A stretch of DNA of 64,000 nt from Geothrix terrae. Lineage in GTDB: Bacteria > Acidobacteriota > Holophagae > Holophagales > Holophagaceae. The stretch lies in NCBI RefSeq assembly GCF_022808775.1, contig NZ_JAKZLA010000002.1, positions 62,001-126,000 on the forward strand, read 5' to 3'. Below the pieces are notes generated by a model. The model saw only the letters and a list, made by a program, of their open reading frames with translations, was not told the origin of the DNA and ran no database searches. Numbering within the stretch: the stretch's first letter is position 1; every line of letters begins with the position of its first letter. Of the stretch, positions 1 through 8,689 are shown piece after piece. The translations under genes were made by a program, and so were the position numbers.

Positions 1-934
1 AGGCCAGCAGACGCTTCATGCTCTCCTGCCTCACGGCGGTGACATTCCCCAGGATCATGCTGGCCCCGGCGATGTAGCAGAGAGGCAGGACCCAGTCGCT
101 GGACACGCCGTGAAGGCCGGCGCCGAAGACCCGCAGGAAGGCGGCCAGGGCGGCGGCCTTCGGAGCGGTGGCCATGAACATGGTGATCGGCGTCGGGGCG
201 CCCTCGTAGGCGTCCGGCGACCACATGTGGAAGGGGACCGCCGCCACCTTGAAGGCCATGCCCATCAGCACCATGAGCACGCCCGAGAACACCAGGAGGT
301 TGCTGGTGGTGGGCGTCAGCGCCAGCGCCTGGTTCAGGTCCGCCAGGTTCGTGGTGGTTCCGCCGGCCGCGCCGTAGAGCAGGCTGATGCCGTAGACGAG
401 GATGCCGCTGGAGAAGGCGCCGAGCAGGAAGTACTTCACGCCCGCTTCCACGCTGGTGGCCCGGTCCCGGAGGTACGCCACCAGGATGTATATGCAGATG
501 GCCATCAGCTCGAGGCTGAAGTAGACCGAGATCAGGTCCGAGGCGCCGCAGAGGAAGAGCATGCCCGCCAGGGAGAACAGGATCAGGGCGTAGTACTCGA
601 CCGTCTGCTGCTTGAGCCCGTTGAGCAGCTTCACGCTGAGGGCCACGGTGGCCGCGGTGCCCAGCACGCACAGCATTTCGAAACCCCGGGTGAGGCCGTC
701 CATGCGGAACATGCGGGAGAAGCCTTCGCCGTCCGGCGTGCGTCCGATCAGGGCCGCGGTGATGGCGAGGACCACCAGGGTGATGGGGGCCCACCGGTGT
801 TTCTCGTTCCGGTTGAAGAAGAGGTCGCCGGGCCACAGCATGAGCGTGGCCACGACCATCAGGAAGAGTTGGGGCGTGATGAGGTGCGTGTCCCGAAGGA
901 GCGCGTCCAGAAGCCCCTGTGCGAAGCCGGTCAT
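1..934 (-). CDS. nuoN: NADH-quinone oxidoreductase subunit N, C-terminus cut off by window edge
   Basis: Membrane antiporter-like subunit of complex I, part of the proton-pumping arm. The reading frame runs off the left edge, so only about 311 N-terminal residues are visible. Reading back from 934 gives MTGFAQGLLDALL, then successive hydrophobic helices, the segment YFSLELMAICIYILVAYLRD and the antiporter signature FKVAAVPFHMWSPDAYEGAP (lysine and WSPDAYEGAPTP typical of NuoN). The start ATG shares one base with the nuoM stop (TGATG), which indicates translational coupling. It is the last gene of the nuo operon. The family is clear; the C-terminus is unseen. Confidence 0.95.
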   Translation of the reverse strand, partial: MTGFAQGLLDALLRDTHLITPQLFLMVVATLMLWPGDLFFNRNEKHRWAPITLVVLAITAALIGRTPDGEGFSRMFRMDGLTRGFEMLCVLGTAATVALSVKLLNGLKQQTVEYYALILFSLAGMLFLCGASDLISVYFSLELMAICIYILVAYLRDRATSVEAGVKYFLLGAFSSGILVYGISLLYGAAGGTTTNLADLNQALALTPTTSNLLVFSGVLMVLMGMAFKVAAVPFHMWSPDAYEGAPTPITMFMATAPKAAALAAFLRVFGAGLHGVSSDWVLPLCYIAGASMILGNVTAVRQESMKRLLA

Positions 935-2625
935 CAGTGGCCTCCGCCGTGGCCATGGGTTTCGGGGGCAGCAGCTTCCTGGACGGGAGCCTCGTGGCCG
1001 GCGGGGGCGGCTTCATGGCCGGCAGGCGCCGCTTCCTCGTGGTGGGCCGGAGCGACCATGCCCTGCATGCCGAGTTTGGCGGCCACGGCCTGCTGGGCGG
1101 CCAGGGACTGGGCGGCGTGGTAGCCGGGGGTGATCTGCTCCACCAGCTTGCGCACCGGCGCGTCCATCACGTCCATGATGGGCTTGGGATACATGCCGAT
1201 CCAGAAGGCGGTCACCACCAGGGGCGCGAAGTAGAGCACCTCGCGGAGGTTGAGGTCTTCCATCTTCTCGTTGACGGCGGTGATGGGTCCGAACATCACG
1301 CGCTGGTACATCCACAGCAGGTAGGCGGCGCCGAGGATGATGCCCAGGGTGGCGACGACGGCGGCCCAGGGGAAGGCCTGGAAGGCGCCCATGAGGACCA
1401 CGCCCTCGCCGATGAACCCGTTCAGCAGGGGCAGGCCCAGGCTGCTCATGGTCATGATCATGAAGATGGTGGCGTAGACGGGCATGCTCTTCGACAGGCC
1501 GCCGAAGTCCGCGATCATGCGGGTGTGCCGGCGCTCGTAGACGATGCCCACCGCGAGGAAGAGCCCGCTGGTGCTGATGCCATGGTTGATCATCTGGAAC
1601 ATGCCGCCCTTGATGCCGTAGGGGTTCAGGGCGAAGAGACCCAGCATGCAGATGCCGAGGTGGCTCACGGAGGAGTAGGCCACCAGCTTCTTCATGTCCT
1701 TCTGGATCATGGCCACCAGGGCGCCGTAGATGATGCCGATGAGGGACAGGATGAGGAAAGGCTTCAGCAGCATCTTGGTCGCATCGGGCAGGATGGGCAG
1801 CAGGAACCGGACGAAACCGTAGGTGCCCATCTTCAGGAGGATGGCGGCGAGGATGACCGAACCGGCCGTGGGCGCCTGCACGTGGGCGTCCGGCAGCCAG
1901 GTGTGGAAGGGGAACATCGGCACCTTGATGGCGAAGCCGATGAAGAAGGCCAGGGCCAGGAGGATCTGGTAGGTCTTGGTCTGCTGGGCGATCACGGGGG
2001 CCATGGCGTGGAAGCTGGCCAGGGAGAAGTCGTAGACCCCCGTCGTCTTGTGCTGCAGGAAGTAGATGGCGAGGATGGCCACCAGCATCAGCACGCCGCC
2101 GGCCAGGGTGTAGAGGAAGAGCTTGATGGCCGCGTAGAGCTTCTGAGGGCCGCCCCAGATGGCGATGAGGAAGTACATCGGCACCAGCATGACTTCCCAG
2201 AACAGGTAGAAGAGGAACATGTCCTGGGTGATGAACACGCCGAGCATGGCCGTCTGGAGGACCAGCATCCAGATGTAGTACTCCTTGTGGCGCTCCGTGA
2301 TGGCGCTGAAGGAGCAGGCGATGGCGATGGGGCCGATGAAGGTGGTCAGCAGCCAGAGCAGAAGGCTGATGCCGTCCATGCCCACGCTGAACTTCACCCC
2401 GATGGAGGGGATCCAGTTCCAGGCCTGGGCCCACTGGACCGCGTCGCTGGCCCGGTCATAGCCGAACCAGAAGACGGCGCTCATCAGGAAGCTGACGATC
2501 ATCACCAGCAGGGAGCCGATCTCGAAGACCCGGCGCTGGTCCTTGGGCACGAGAAGCAGGACCAGCGCCCCCAGAAGGGGCAGAAAGGTCGCCACCAGCA
2601 TCAGTGTCGTGTTTGCGGTGAACAT
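934..2625 (-). CDS. nuoM: NADH-quinone oxidoreductase subunit M
   Basis: Antiporter-like membrane subunit of complex I, 563 residues with about 14 helices. Family signatures include WEVMLVPMYFLIAIWGG near residue 130, FAIKVPMFPFHTWLPDAHVQ with the conserved channel lysine, and KKLVAYSSVSHLGICMLG. The frame is open from a TTG at 2640, but ATG 2625 has a GGAG six bases upstream and gives the normal NuoM start MFTANTTLML. The last ~45 residues are an Ala/Pro/Glu/His tail (AHHEEAAPAGHE repeats, ending in a His-Gly run) that is unusual for NuoM. It lies 21 bases after nuoL and overlaps nuoN. Confidence 0.97.
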   Translation of the reverse strand: MFTANTTLMLVATFLPLLGALVLLLVPKDQRRVFEIGSLLVMIVSFLMSAVFWFGYDRASDAVQWAQAWNWIPSIGVKFSVGMDGISLLLWLLTTFIGPIAIACSFSAITERHKEYYIWMLVLQTAMLGVFITQDMFLFYLFWEVMLVPMYFLIAIWGGPQKLYAAIKLFLYTLAGGVLMLVAILAIYFLQHKTTGVYDFSLASFHAMAPVIAQQTKTYQILLALAFFIGFAIKVPMFPFHTWLPDAHVQAPTAGSVILAAILLKMGTYGFVRFLLPILPDATKMLLKPFLILSLIGIIYGALVAMIQKDMKKLVAYSSVSHLGICMLGLFALNPYGIKGGMFQMINHGISTSGLFLAVGIVYERRHTRMIADFGGLSKSMPVYATIFMIMTMSSLGLPLLNGFIGEGVVLMGAFQAFPWAAVVATLGIILGAAYLLWMYQRVMFGPITAVNEKMEDLNLREVLYFAPLVVTAFWIGMYPKPIMDVMDAPVRKLVEQITPGYHAAQSLAAQQAVAAKLGMQGMVAPAHHEEAAPAGHEAAPAGHEAPVQEAAAPETHGHGGGH

Positions 2626-2646
2626 GGGGACTCCGACCAATGAGGG

Positions 2647-4995
2647 CTAGACGAGGAATTTCCAGAAGGCGATGACGAGGAAGCCGAGGAACATCACGAA
2701 GGCGTAGTGCTGCACACGGCCACTCTGGACGCTGCGGAAGACCTGGCTGGTCTCCTGCACCATGTACTCGATGAGGTCGACCGTTCCATCCACCAGGTAT
2801 TCGTCCACCCAGTGCGAGAGTTCGGCCCAGAGGACCGTCATGCGGGCCGCGCCATTCACCATGCCGTCCACCACCCAGGTGTCGAAGCTCCAGAGCTGGG
2901 CGGAGAAGCGCTTGATGGGCTCGATGAGGGCCGCCTCGTAGAACTCGTCCACGTAGTACTTGGCGTTCACCCAGCGGTAGAGGTTCGGGAAGCGGGCCAC
3001 GAAGGCCTTGGCCCGGCCCCAGCTGGGATCCACCTTGTAGATCCACCAGGCCAGCAGCATGGCCCCCGGCGCCCACAGCAGGGTGGCCCAGGCCATGAGG
3101 CCATACTCGATGGCGGGCGGCACGTGCTCGCCGTGGTGGACGGGCGCCGCCTGGTAGAGGATCGGCTCGATCCACTTGCTGAACAGCTCGGCGGGCACGA
3201 TGGGCAGGACGCGGTGGAGGCTCTCAGGGTAGTTCAGGAACCCGCCGACCACCGCCAGGCCCGCGAGGATGGCCACCGGCAGCCACATGCGCCAGGAGAC
3301 CTCGTGGGGGTGGTGCCCGGGCACGAAGTCGTGGTCTTCCGGGTCATCCACGTGATGGTCGTGCGCCTTGCCCAGCTCGTGGACGTGGTTCTCGAGGTGG
3401 CCGGGAACCTCCGGGGCATGCGCCACATGGCCATGGTCATCGTGGCCGTGGTGGGCCTCCGACTGCACCGACAGGCCCCAGGGGTCATCCCCTGCCCCAC
3501 GGTAGTTGCCGTAGAAGGTCATGGCGATGAGACGGGTCATGTAGAAGGCGGTGCAGAAGGCGCCGAGCATGCCCAGGATCCAGGCCACCAGGTTCAGCGT
3601 GGGGCCCGTGTAGTGGCCGTGCTGGTACCAGCCCTCGAACACCTTCCAGAGGATCTCGTCCTTGGAGAAGAATCCGGAGAAGGGGAAGATGCCGGCGATG
3701 GCGAAGGTCGCCAGGATCATGCTCATGGCGGTGATGGGCATCAGCTTCTTGAGGCCGCCCATGTTGCGCATGTCCTGCTCGTGGTGGCAGGCGGCGATCA
3801 CGGCGCCGGACCCGAGGAAGAGGCTGGCCTTGAAGAATGCGTGGGTGAAGACGTGGAACATGCCCGCGCTGAAGGCTCCGGCGCCCATGCCCATGAACAT
3901 GAAGCCCAGCTGGGACACGGTGGAGTAGGCCAGCACCTTCTTGATGTCGTACTGGGCCAGGCCCATGGTGGCGGCCACGAAGGCCGTCAGGGAACCGAAG
4001 GCCAGCACCACGGCGAGCGCCACCGGGGCGTTCACGTAGATGAAGTTCAGCCGGGTGATCATGTAGAGGCCGCTGGTGACCATGGTGGCGGCGTGGATCA
4101 GCGCGCTGACGGGCGTCGGGCCCGCCATGGCGTCCGGCAGCCACACATACAGGGGGATCTGCGCGGACTTGCCCATGGCGCCCACGAAGAGGCAGCAGCC
4201 GATGAGGTTGAACCACCAGGTGGGGCTCGCGGTGTGGCCGTAGAGTGTGATGGCCGGCATGGTCGCGATGCCGCGGACCGAGCCCATCAGCGTGTCGTAG
4301 TCGAGGGTGCCGAAGACCTGGAAGATCAGGAAGAACCCGATCATGAAGCCGAAGTCGCCGATGCGGTTCGTGACGAAGGCCTTCTTCCCGGCGACGGCGG
4401 CGAACTCCTTCTCGAAGTAGAAGCCGATGAGCAGGTAGGAGCAGAGGCCCACCCCTTCCCAGCCCAGGAACATCATCAGGATGTTGGCGCCCAGCACCAG
4501 GTTCAGCATGCTGAACACGAAGAGGTTCATGTAGGCCATGAAGCGGTAGTAGCGGCCGTCGTTGCGCTCCTCCGCCATGTAGCCGGTGCTGAACAAGTGG
4601 ATCAGGAAGCCGGCGCCCGAGACCAGGAGGGCCATGCAGCCGCTGAGCACGTCGAACTTGTAGGCCCACTCGATCTTGTAGGTGGTCATCCCGCCCAACA
4701 CATGGGCGCCGCCGATGTCAAACCAGGTCCAGAGGCTCTGGTGGATGGACCGCCCGTCGGCGGGAAGGCCAGCGAGCTTGATGAAATACCCGATCGTGAG
4801 CAGGAACGCCACGCCCACGCTGCCGAGGGCGATGGTGTCCACGATGGCGGTGTTTCGCAGCTTGCGGCCGCTGAGGCCGTTGATGAGGAACCCGAAGAAG
4901 GGCAGGAAGGGGATCAGCCAGAGGTAGCTGCCGGCCTGGGAGGCGGCTGTGGCGGCGTGCGTCAGGGTCATTTCGGCACTCATGGTCGTCGTCAT
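2647..4995 (-). CDS. nuoL: NADH-quinone oxidoreductase subunit L
   Basis: Distal antiporter-like subunit of complex I with the long lateral helix, 782 residues here against about 610 in E. coli. Conserved signatures: MFLGWEGVGLCSYLLIGFY, TNRIGDFGFMIG, MGKSAQIPLYVWLPDAMAGP and KKVLAYSTVSQLGFM. Between residues ~511 and ~563 is a hydrophilic loop with 16 histidines plus many Asp/Glu. ATG 4995 overlaps the nuoK stop (ATGA); ATG 4983 is an alternative start, with the AAGGG motif better spaced. The open frame continues upstream to 5196 inside nuoK but that part is not NuoL-like. Identity is certain; the start is moderately so. Confidence 0.96.
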   Translation of the reverse strand: MTTTMSAEMTLTHAATAASQAGSYLWLIPFLPFFGFLINGLSGRKLRNTAIVDTIALGSVGVAFLLTIGYFIKLAGLPADGRSIHQSLWTWFDIGGAHVLGGMTTYKIEWAYKFDVLSGCMALLVSGAGFLIHLFSTGYMAEERNDGRYYRFMAYMNLFVFSMLNLVLGANILMMFLGWEGVGLCSYLLIGFYFEKEFAAVAGKKAFVTNRIGDFGFMIGFFLIFQVFGTLDYDTLMGSVRGIATMPAITLYGHTASPTWWFNLIGCCLFVGAMGKSAQIPLYVWLPDAMAGPTPVSALIHAATMVTSGLYMITRLNFIYVNAPVALAVVLAFGSLTAFVAATMGLAQYDIKKVLAYSTVSQLGFMFMGMGAGAFSAGMFHVFTHAFFKASLFLGSGAVIAACHHEQDMRNMGGLKKLMPITAMSMILATFAIAGIFPFSGFFSKDEILWKVFEGWYQHGHYTGPTLNLVAWILGMLGAFCTAFYMTRLIAMTFYGNYRGAGDDPWGLSVQSEAHHGHDDHGHVAHAPEVPGHLENHVHELGKAHDHHVDDPEDHDFVPGHHPHEVSWRMWLPVAILAGLAVVGGFLNYPESLHRVLPIVPAELFSKWIEPILYQAAPVHHGEHVPPAIEYGLMAWATLLWAPGAMLLAWWIYKVDPSWGRAKAFVARFPNLYRWVNAKYYVDEFYEAALIEPIKRFSAQLWSFDTWVVDGMVNGAARMTVLWAELSHWVDEYLVDGTVDLIEYMVQETSQVFRSVQSGRVQHYAFVMFLGFLVIAFWKFLV

Positions 4996-5294
4996 CCCTT
5001 CAGCAGGTTGATGTCGTCCACCTGGACGGTGTCGCGCCGGCGGTAGAGGGCCACCACCAGCGCGAGGCCCACGGCGACCTCGGCAGCCGCGAAGCCCATC
5101 ACCAGCAGGGCGAAGGCCTGGCCGGAGACGGACCCGCTGTGGCGGGCGAAGGCGATGAAGTTCAGGTTGGCGGCGTTGAGCATGAGCTCCACGCACATGA
5201 GGATGATCAGGGCGTTGCGGCGGATGAGCACCCCCGCGATGCCGATGGAGAACAGCAGGAAGGAGATGACAAGGACTGCGTTCAGGCTGACCAT
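4992..5294 (-). CDS. nuoK: NADH-quinone oxidoreductase subunit K
   Basis: Small three-helix membrane subunit of complex I, 100 residues, the usual size. The family core ILMCVELMLNAANLNFIAFA carries the conserved glutamate in helix 2; a second membrane glutamate lies in the next helix (FAAAEVAVGLALVV). ATG 5294 overlaps the nuoJ stop as TGATG. A GTG one codon earlier (5297) is also in frame, but ATG is preferred because it gives the standard length. It overlaps nuoL at the other end (ATGA). Lies between nuoJ and nuoL as in nearly all nuo operons. Confidence 0.96.
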   Translation of the reverse strand: MVSLNAVLVISFLLFSIGIAGVLIRRNALIILMCVELMLNAANLNFIAFARHSGSVSGQAFALLVMGFAAAEVAVGLALVVALYRRRDTVQVDDINLLKG

Positions 5295-5845
5295 CACACC
5301 CGCTCCGTCTTTGCCAGCACCACGGCGCCCACCAGGGCCACCAGCAGGATCACGCTGAGGATCTCGAAGGGCAGGAGGTAGTCCGCGAAAAGGCCGCGGC
5401 TCACCGCCTGGGCGTTCTGATGGGCCACGTCGAGCCCCTTGGCCAGCTCAGGCCTGAGCACCAGGGCCTCCGGCGAGGAAGCGCCGAAGATGGCCTTGCG
5501 GAACACCCCCAGGAACAGCGCCACGCCGCCCGCGACGGCCAGCACCGCGTAGCGGGACTGCAGCTGGAAGACTTCGCCCTCGTGCTTCTTGCTCATCTCC
5601 ACGAGCATGACCACGAAGAGGAAGAGCACCACGATGCCGCCCGCGTAGACCAGGATCTGGGCCACACCCAGGAACTCGGCCTCCAGCGCGAGGAAGCAAC
5701 CAGCGATGTTCAACATCGCGAAGAGGAAGCCCAGCACACTGTGGATCGCGCTCCTGGCGCCGATCATGAGTAGGGCGCCGACAAGGGCCAGGACGCCGAA
5801 AATGGCGAACATGTTCCGGCCGATCGTTTCGATGAAATGTTCCAT
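5294..5845 (-). CDS. nuoJ: NADH-quinone oxidoreductase subunit J
   Basis: Five-helix membrane subunit of complex I, 183 residues. The hydrophobic core contains the NuoJ hallmark AQILVYAGGIVVLFLFVVML around residues 63-82, where the helix with the pi-bulge lies. A charged segment (EMSKKHEGEVFQ) follows, and a C-terminal helix ends the protein. The start at 5845 has AGAGGA nine bases upstream. The gene is 34 bases downstream of nuoI and overlaps nuoK by one base. Together with NuoA, H and K it forms the part of the membrane arm next to the quinone site. Confidence 0.96.
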   Translation of the reverse strand: MEHFIETIGRNMFAIFGVLALVGALLMIGARSAIHSVLGFLFAMLNIAGCFLALEAEFLGVAQILVYAGGIVVLFLFVVMLVEMSKKHEGEVFQLQSRYAVLAVAGGVALFLGVFRKAIFGASSPEALVLRPELAKGLDVAHQNAQAVSRGLFADYLLPFEILSVILLVALVGAVVLAKTERV

Positions 5846-5879
5846 GGGACGTCCTCTGGATAGGCGCGAAGGGATGGAG

Positions 5880-6383
5880 TCAGTCGTCAGCCACGCTGAA
5901 CTTGCCCACGTGAGAGGGCTCGAACATGTTCTGGCCCAGCCCTTCCGTGCCGAGGGAGAAGTCCTCGCGGTTGTAGGCGGCCAGCTCGAACTGGTGGTTG
6001 AGGATGATGGCGTCGAATCCGCAGCTCTCCACGCAGAATTCGCAGAAGATGCAGCGCTCCATCTCGAAGTCGTACCGCACGGGATAAGGCATCTTGCGCC
6101 CTTCCTGCTTGCCCTTCTCGATGGTGATCACCTGGGTGGGGCATATCTTTTCGCAGGCCAGGCAGCAGACGCACTTGATCACGCCCTGCTCGTCCTTCAG
6201 CATCGTCAGGCGCCCGCGGAAGCGCGGCTGGACTTTGGCGGGGACCTCGGGGTACTCGGAGACGATGTGGAACGGCACTTTGCGCCGGTTGGCCGTGAAG
6301 AAGACCTGGCGGAAGTGCTTGCCGGTGACGGACAGGCCCTTGGCGATGTCGGCGGGGAGTAGGGTCCTCAGGAACTTGTTCAT
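5880..6383 (-). CDS. nuoI: NADH-quinone oxidoreductase subunit I, two [4Fe-4S] clusters
   Basis: Peripheral-arm ferredoxin-like subunit that carries clusters N6a and N6b between NuoB and the rest of the chain, 167 residues. The first cluster motif is CVCCLACEKICP near residue 70. The second is CIFCEFCVESCGF near residue 111, with the four Cys spacing kept but Gly where most NuoI proteins have Pro after the last Cys. The N-terminal amphipathic segment (KGLSVTGKHFRQVF) anchors it to the membrane arm. Start 6383 has AAGGGG upstream. Lies 10 bases after nuoH. Electron donors upstream (NuoE/F/G) are not encoded nearby. Confidence 0.96.
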   Translation of the reverse strand: MNKFLRTLLPADIAKGLSVTGKHFRQVFFTANRRKVPFHIVSEYPEVPAKVQPRFRGRLTMLKDEQGVIKCVCCLACEKICPTQVITIEKGKQEGRKMPYPVRYDFEMERCIFCEFCVESCGFDAIILNHQFELAAYNREDFSLGTEGLGQNMFEPSHVGKFSVADD

Positions 6384-6393
6384 GGACGGCCCC

Positions 6394-7560
6394 TTAGACG
6401 ACGAAGCAGCGGATGACAGCCGCCAGCAGGAGGTTGACCAGCGCCAGGGGGATCAGGTACTTCCAGCCCACGGCCATGATCTGGTCGTACCGGTAGCGGG
6501 GGATGGTGCCGCGCACCCAGATGTAGGTGAAGAGCAGGAAGACGATCTTGGCCACGAAGAAGATGGCGTGGGGCGCCGCGAACCAGGACAGGAACCCGGG
6601 CAGGTACGGGTTCAGCAGCCCCTGCAGGCCGAAGGGCAGCAGCCAGGGGCCGCCGAGGAAGAAGGCGGAAGCCAGGGCCGACACGACGGTCATGTTGATG
6701 TACTCGGCCAGGTAGAAGAGGCCGAACTTCATGCCGGAGTACTCGGTGTGGAAGCCTGCCACCAGCTCGTTCTCGGCCTCGGGCATGTCGAAGGGCAGGC
6801 GGTTGGTCTCCGCGAAGCCGCAGGTGAGATACAGCAGGAAGCCGATGACCTGGGGAATCAGGGCCCAGGCGGGCATGCCGACCGCCATGCGCGAGGACAT
6901 CTCGCTGAAGTTGAGGCTGGCGGACAGGACCACCGGCGCGAGGAGGCTGAGGGTCAGGGGGACTTCGTAACTCACCATCTGGGCCGCGCTGCGCAGGCCG
7001 CCCAGGAGGGGGTACTTGGAGTTCGAGGACCAGCCGGCCAGGACAATGCCGTACACCCCCACGGTCGCCACGCCCAGGATCCAGAGCAGACCCACGTTGA
7101 TGTCGGAGATGCCCCCGGAGACCGGCAGGCCGCCCAGGTAGGGGAACCAGGTGGGGAAGGTGAAGAAGGTGCCGGGCACGAAGGAGATCGCGGCGAACAC
7201 CACGATCGCGGCCACCATGCTGATGGACGGCGCGAGGAAGAAGACGAACTTGTCGGCCTTGGCCGGGATGACGTCTTCCTTGAGGATCAGCTTCAGGACG
7301 TCGCCCACGAGGCCCGGAATGCCGCGCCAGTAGGAGAGGACGGGGATCTTGCCCCACTTCCACATGCCGCGGTTCATCCAACCGGTGACGCCGATGTGCC
7401 CGCTGGCGACGCGGGTGGAGCCCAGGCGCTGCTGGAGGTGGCCGAGCACCTTGCGCTCGGCGAACACCGTGAGGGGGACGACGACGAAGACGAAGATCAC
7501 CACCAGCAGGCACTGGATGAGGGTGATCACGATGGACTGGGTGAGGGTCGGGGTCGGCAT
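6394..7560 (-). CDS. nuoH: NADH-quinone oxidoreductase subunit H
   Basis: Membrane subunit that forms much of the quinone chamber and links the peripheral and membrane arms, 388 residues, about eight helices. Signatures: FAERKVLGHLQQRLGS at residues ~33-48, the conserved loop SYEVPLTLSLLAP, and ETNRLPFDMPEAENELVAGF with the acidic residues of the E-channel. The region after residue 55 (an insert around GWMNRGMWKWGK) is somewhat longer than in E. coli. In many operons nuoG would precede nuoH; here nuoD does, 19 bases away. Confidence 0.97.
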   Translation of the reverse strand: MPTPTLTQSIVITLIQCLLVVIFVFVVVPLTVFAERKVLGHLQQRLGSTRVASGHIGVTGWMNRGMWKWGKIPVLSYWRGIPGLVGDVLKLILKEDVIPAKADKFVFFLAPSISMVAAIVVFAAISFVPGTFFTFPTWFPYLGGLPVSGGISDINVGLLWILGVATVGVYGIVLAGWSSNSKYPLLGGLRSAAQMVSYEVPLTLSLLAPVVLSASLNFSEMSSRMAVGMPAWALIPQVIGFLLYLTCGFAETNRLPFDMPEAENELVAGFHTEYSGMKFGLFYLAEYINMTVVSALASAFFLGGPWLLPFGLQGLLNPYLPGFLSWFAAPHAIFFVAKIVFLLFTYIWVRGTIPRYRYDQIMAVGWKYLIPLALVNLLLAAVIRCFVV

Positions 7561-7579
7561 GTCTTGGGATCCTCGTCGG

Positions 7580-8680
7580 CTAGCGGTCGATCTCGCCGAG
7601 CACGATGTCCAGGGATCCGATGGCCGCGACGACGTCGGCGATCAGTCCTCCCTCGGCCATCTTGGGCAGGGATTGGAGGTTGATGAACCCGGGAGCCCGC
7701 ACGTGGAAGCGGTAGGGGTTCAAGGAACCCTTCTCGCCCACGAGGTAGTACCCGATCTCGCCCTTCGGCGACTCGGTGGCGTGGTAGACCTCGTTGACCT
7801 CGGAGCGCAGGATCTTGGGGAGCTTGGCCATGACGGGGCCTTCCGGCATGCCGTCCATGCACTGCTGGATGATCCGGGCGCTCTGGCGCATCTCTGCCAT
7901 GCGCACCTGGTACCGGGCGTAGGTGTCCGCCTCGGTGCGGGTGGGGATCTCGAAGTCCATCTCGGCATAGGCCGCGTAGGGGAAGGCCTTGCGGATGTCG
8001 TAGGCCACGCCGGCCGCGCGCAGCATGGGGCCGGTCACGCCCAGGGCGATGGCGTCCTCGGCGCTGAGGCGGGCCACGCCGATGGTGCGCTTCTTCCAGA
8101 TGCGGTTCTCGGTGAGCAGGGCCTCGTACTCTTCGAGGCAGTCGGAGAACTTCGCCAGGAACTTCCGCACCATCTTCTCGAAGCCGGGAGGCAGGTCCTC
8201 GCGCAGGCCGCCGATGCGGAAGGCCGTGGTGGTCAGGCGGGAGCCGCAGAAGGCCTCGTTGATGTCGAGGACGTCTTCGCGCTCGCGGAAGGCGTAGAGG
8301 AACACCGTCAAGGCGCCGATGTCCATGGCGTGGGTGCCCAGCCAGATCAGGTGCGAGGCGATGCGGTTGAACTCGTTCAGCAGGGTGCGGATGTACTGGG
8401 CGCGGCGCGGCACGGTGATGCCAAGCAGCTTCTCATTGGCTTCCGCCCAGCCCAGGTTGTTGGCCACGGCGGAGCAGTAGTCCATGCGATCCGTCCAGAC
8501 CTGGCCCTGGAAGAAGGACTGGTTCTCGCAGATCTTCTCCACGCCGCGGTGCAGGTACCCGATCATCGGCCGGCAATGGGTGACGGTCTCGCCATCCAAC
8601 CGGAGCTTCACCCGGAGCACACCGTGCGTGGACGGATGCTGCGGGCCCAGGTTGATTTCCATTTCCTCGTTCTTGAACAC
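7580..8680 (-). CDS. nuoD: NADH-quinone oxidoreductase subunit D
   Basis: 49-kDa-type subunit that shapes the quinone-binding pocket together with NuoB, 366 residues, separate from NuoC. Hallmarks: INLGPQHPSTHGVLR at residues 9-23 with the quinone-contacting His loop, IGYLHRGVEKICE, MDYCSAVANNLGW and the C-terminal IGSLDIVLGEIDR. The start is GTG at 8680, with AGGAG eight bases before it. It is nine bases from the nuoC stop. It is related to the large subunit of NiFe hydrogenases but lacks the metal-binding cysteines, as usual for NuoD. Confidence 0.97.
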   Translation of the reverse strand: MFKNEEMEINLGPQHPSTHGVLRVKLRLDGETVTHCRPMIGYLHRGVEKICENQSFFQGQVWTDRMDYCSAVANNLGWAEANEKLLGITVPRRAQYIRTLLNEFNRIASHLIWLGTHAMDIGALTVFLYAFREREDVLDINEAFCGSRLTTTAFRIGGLREDLPPGFEKMVRKFLAKFSDCLEEYEALLTENRIWKKRTIGVARLSAEDAIALGVTGPMLRAAGVAYDIRKAFPYAAYAEMDFEIPTRTEADTYARYQVRMAEMRQSARIIQQCMDGMPEGPVMAKLPKILRSEVNEVYHATESPKGEIGYYLVGEKGSLNPYRFHVRAPGFINLQSLPKMAEGGLIADVVAAIGSLDIVLGEIDR

Positions 8681-8689
8681 CGTCCGCTC

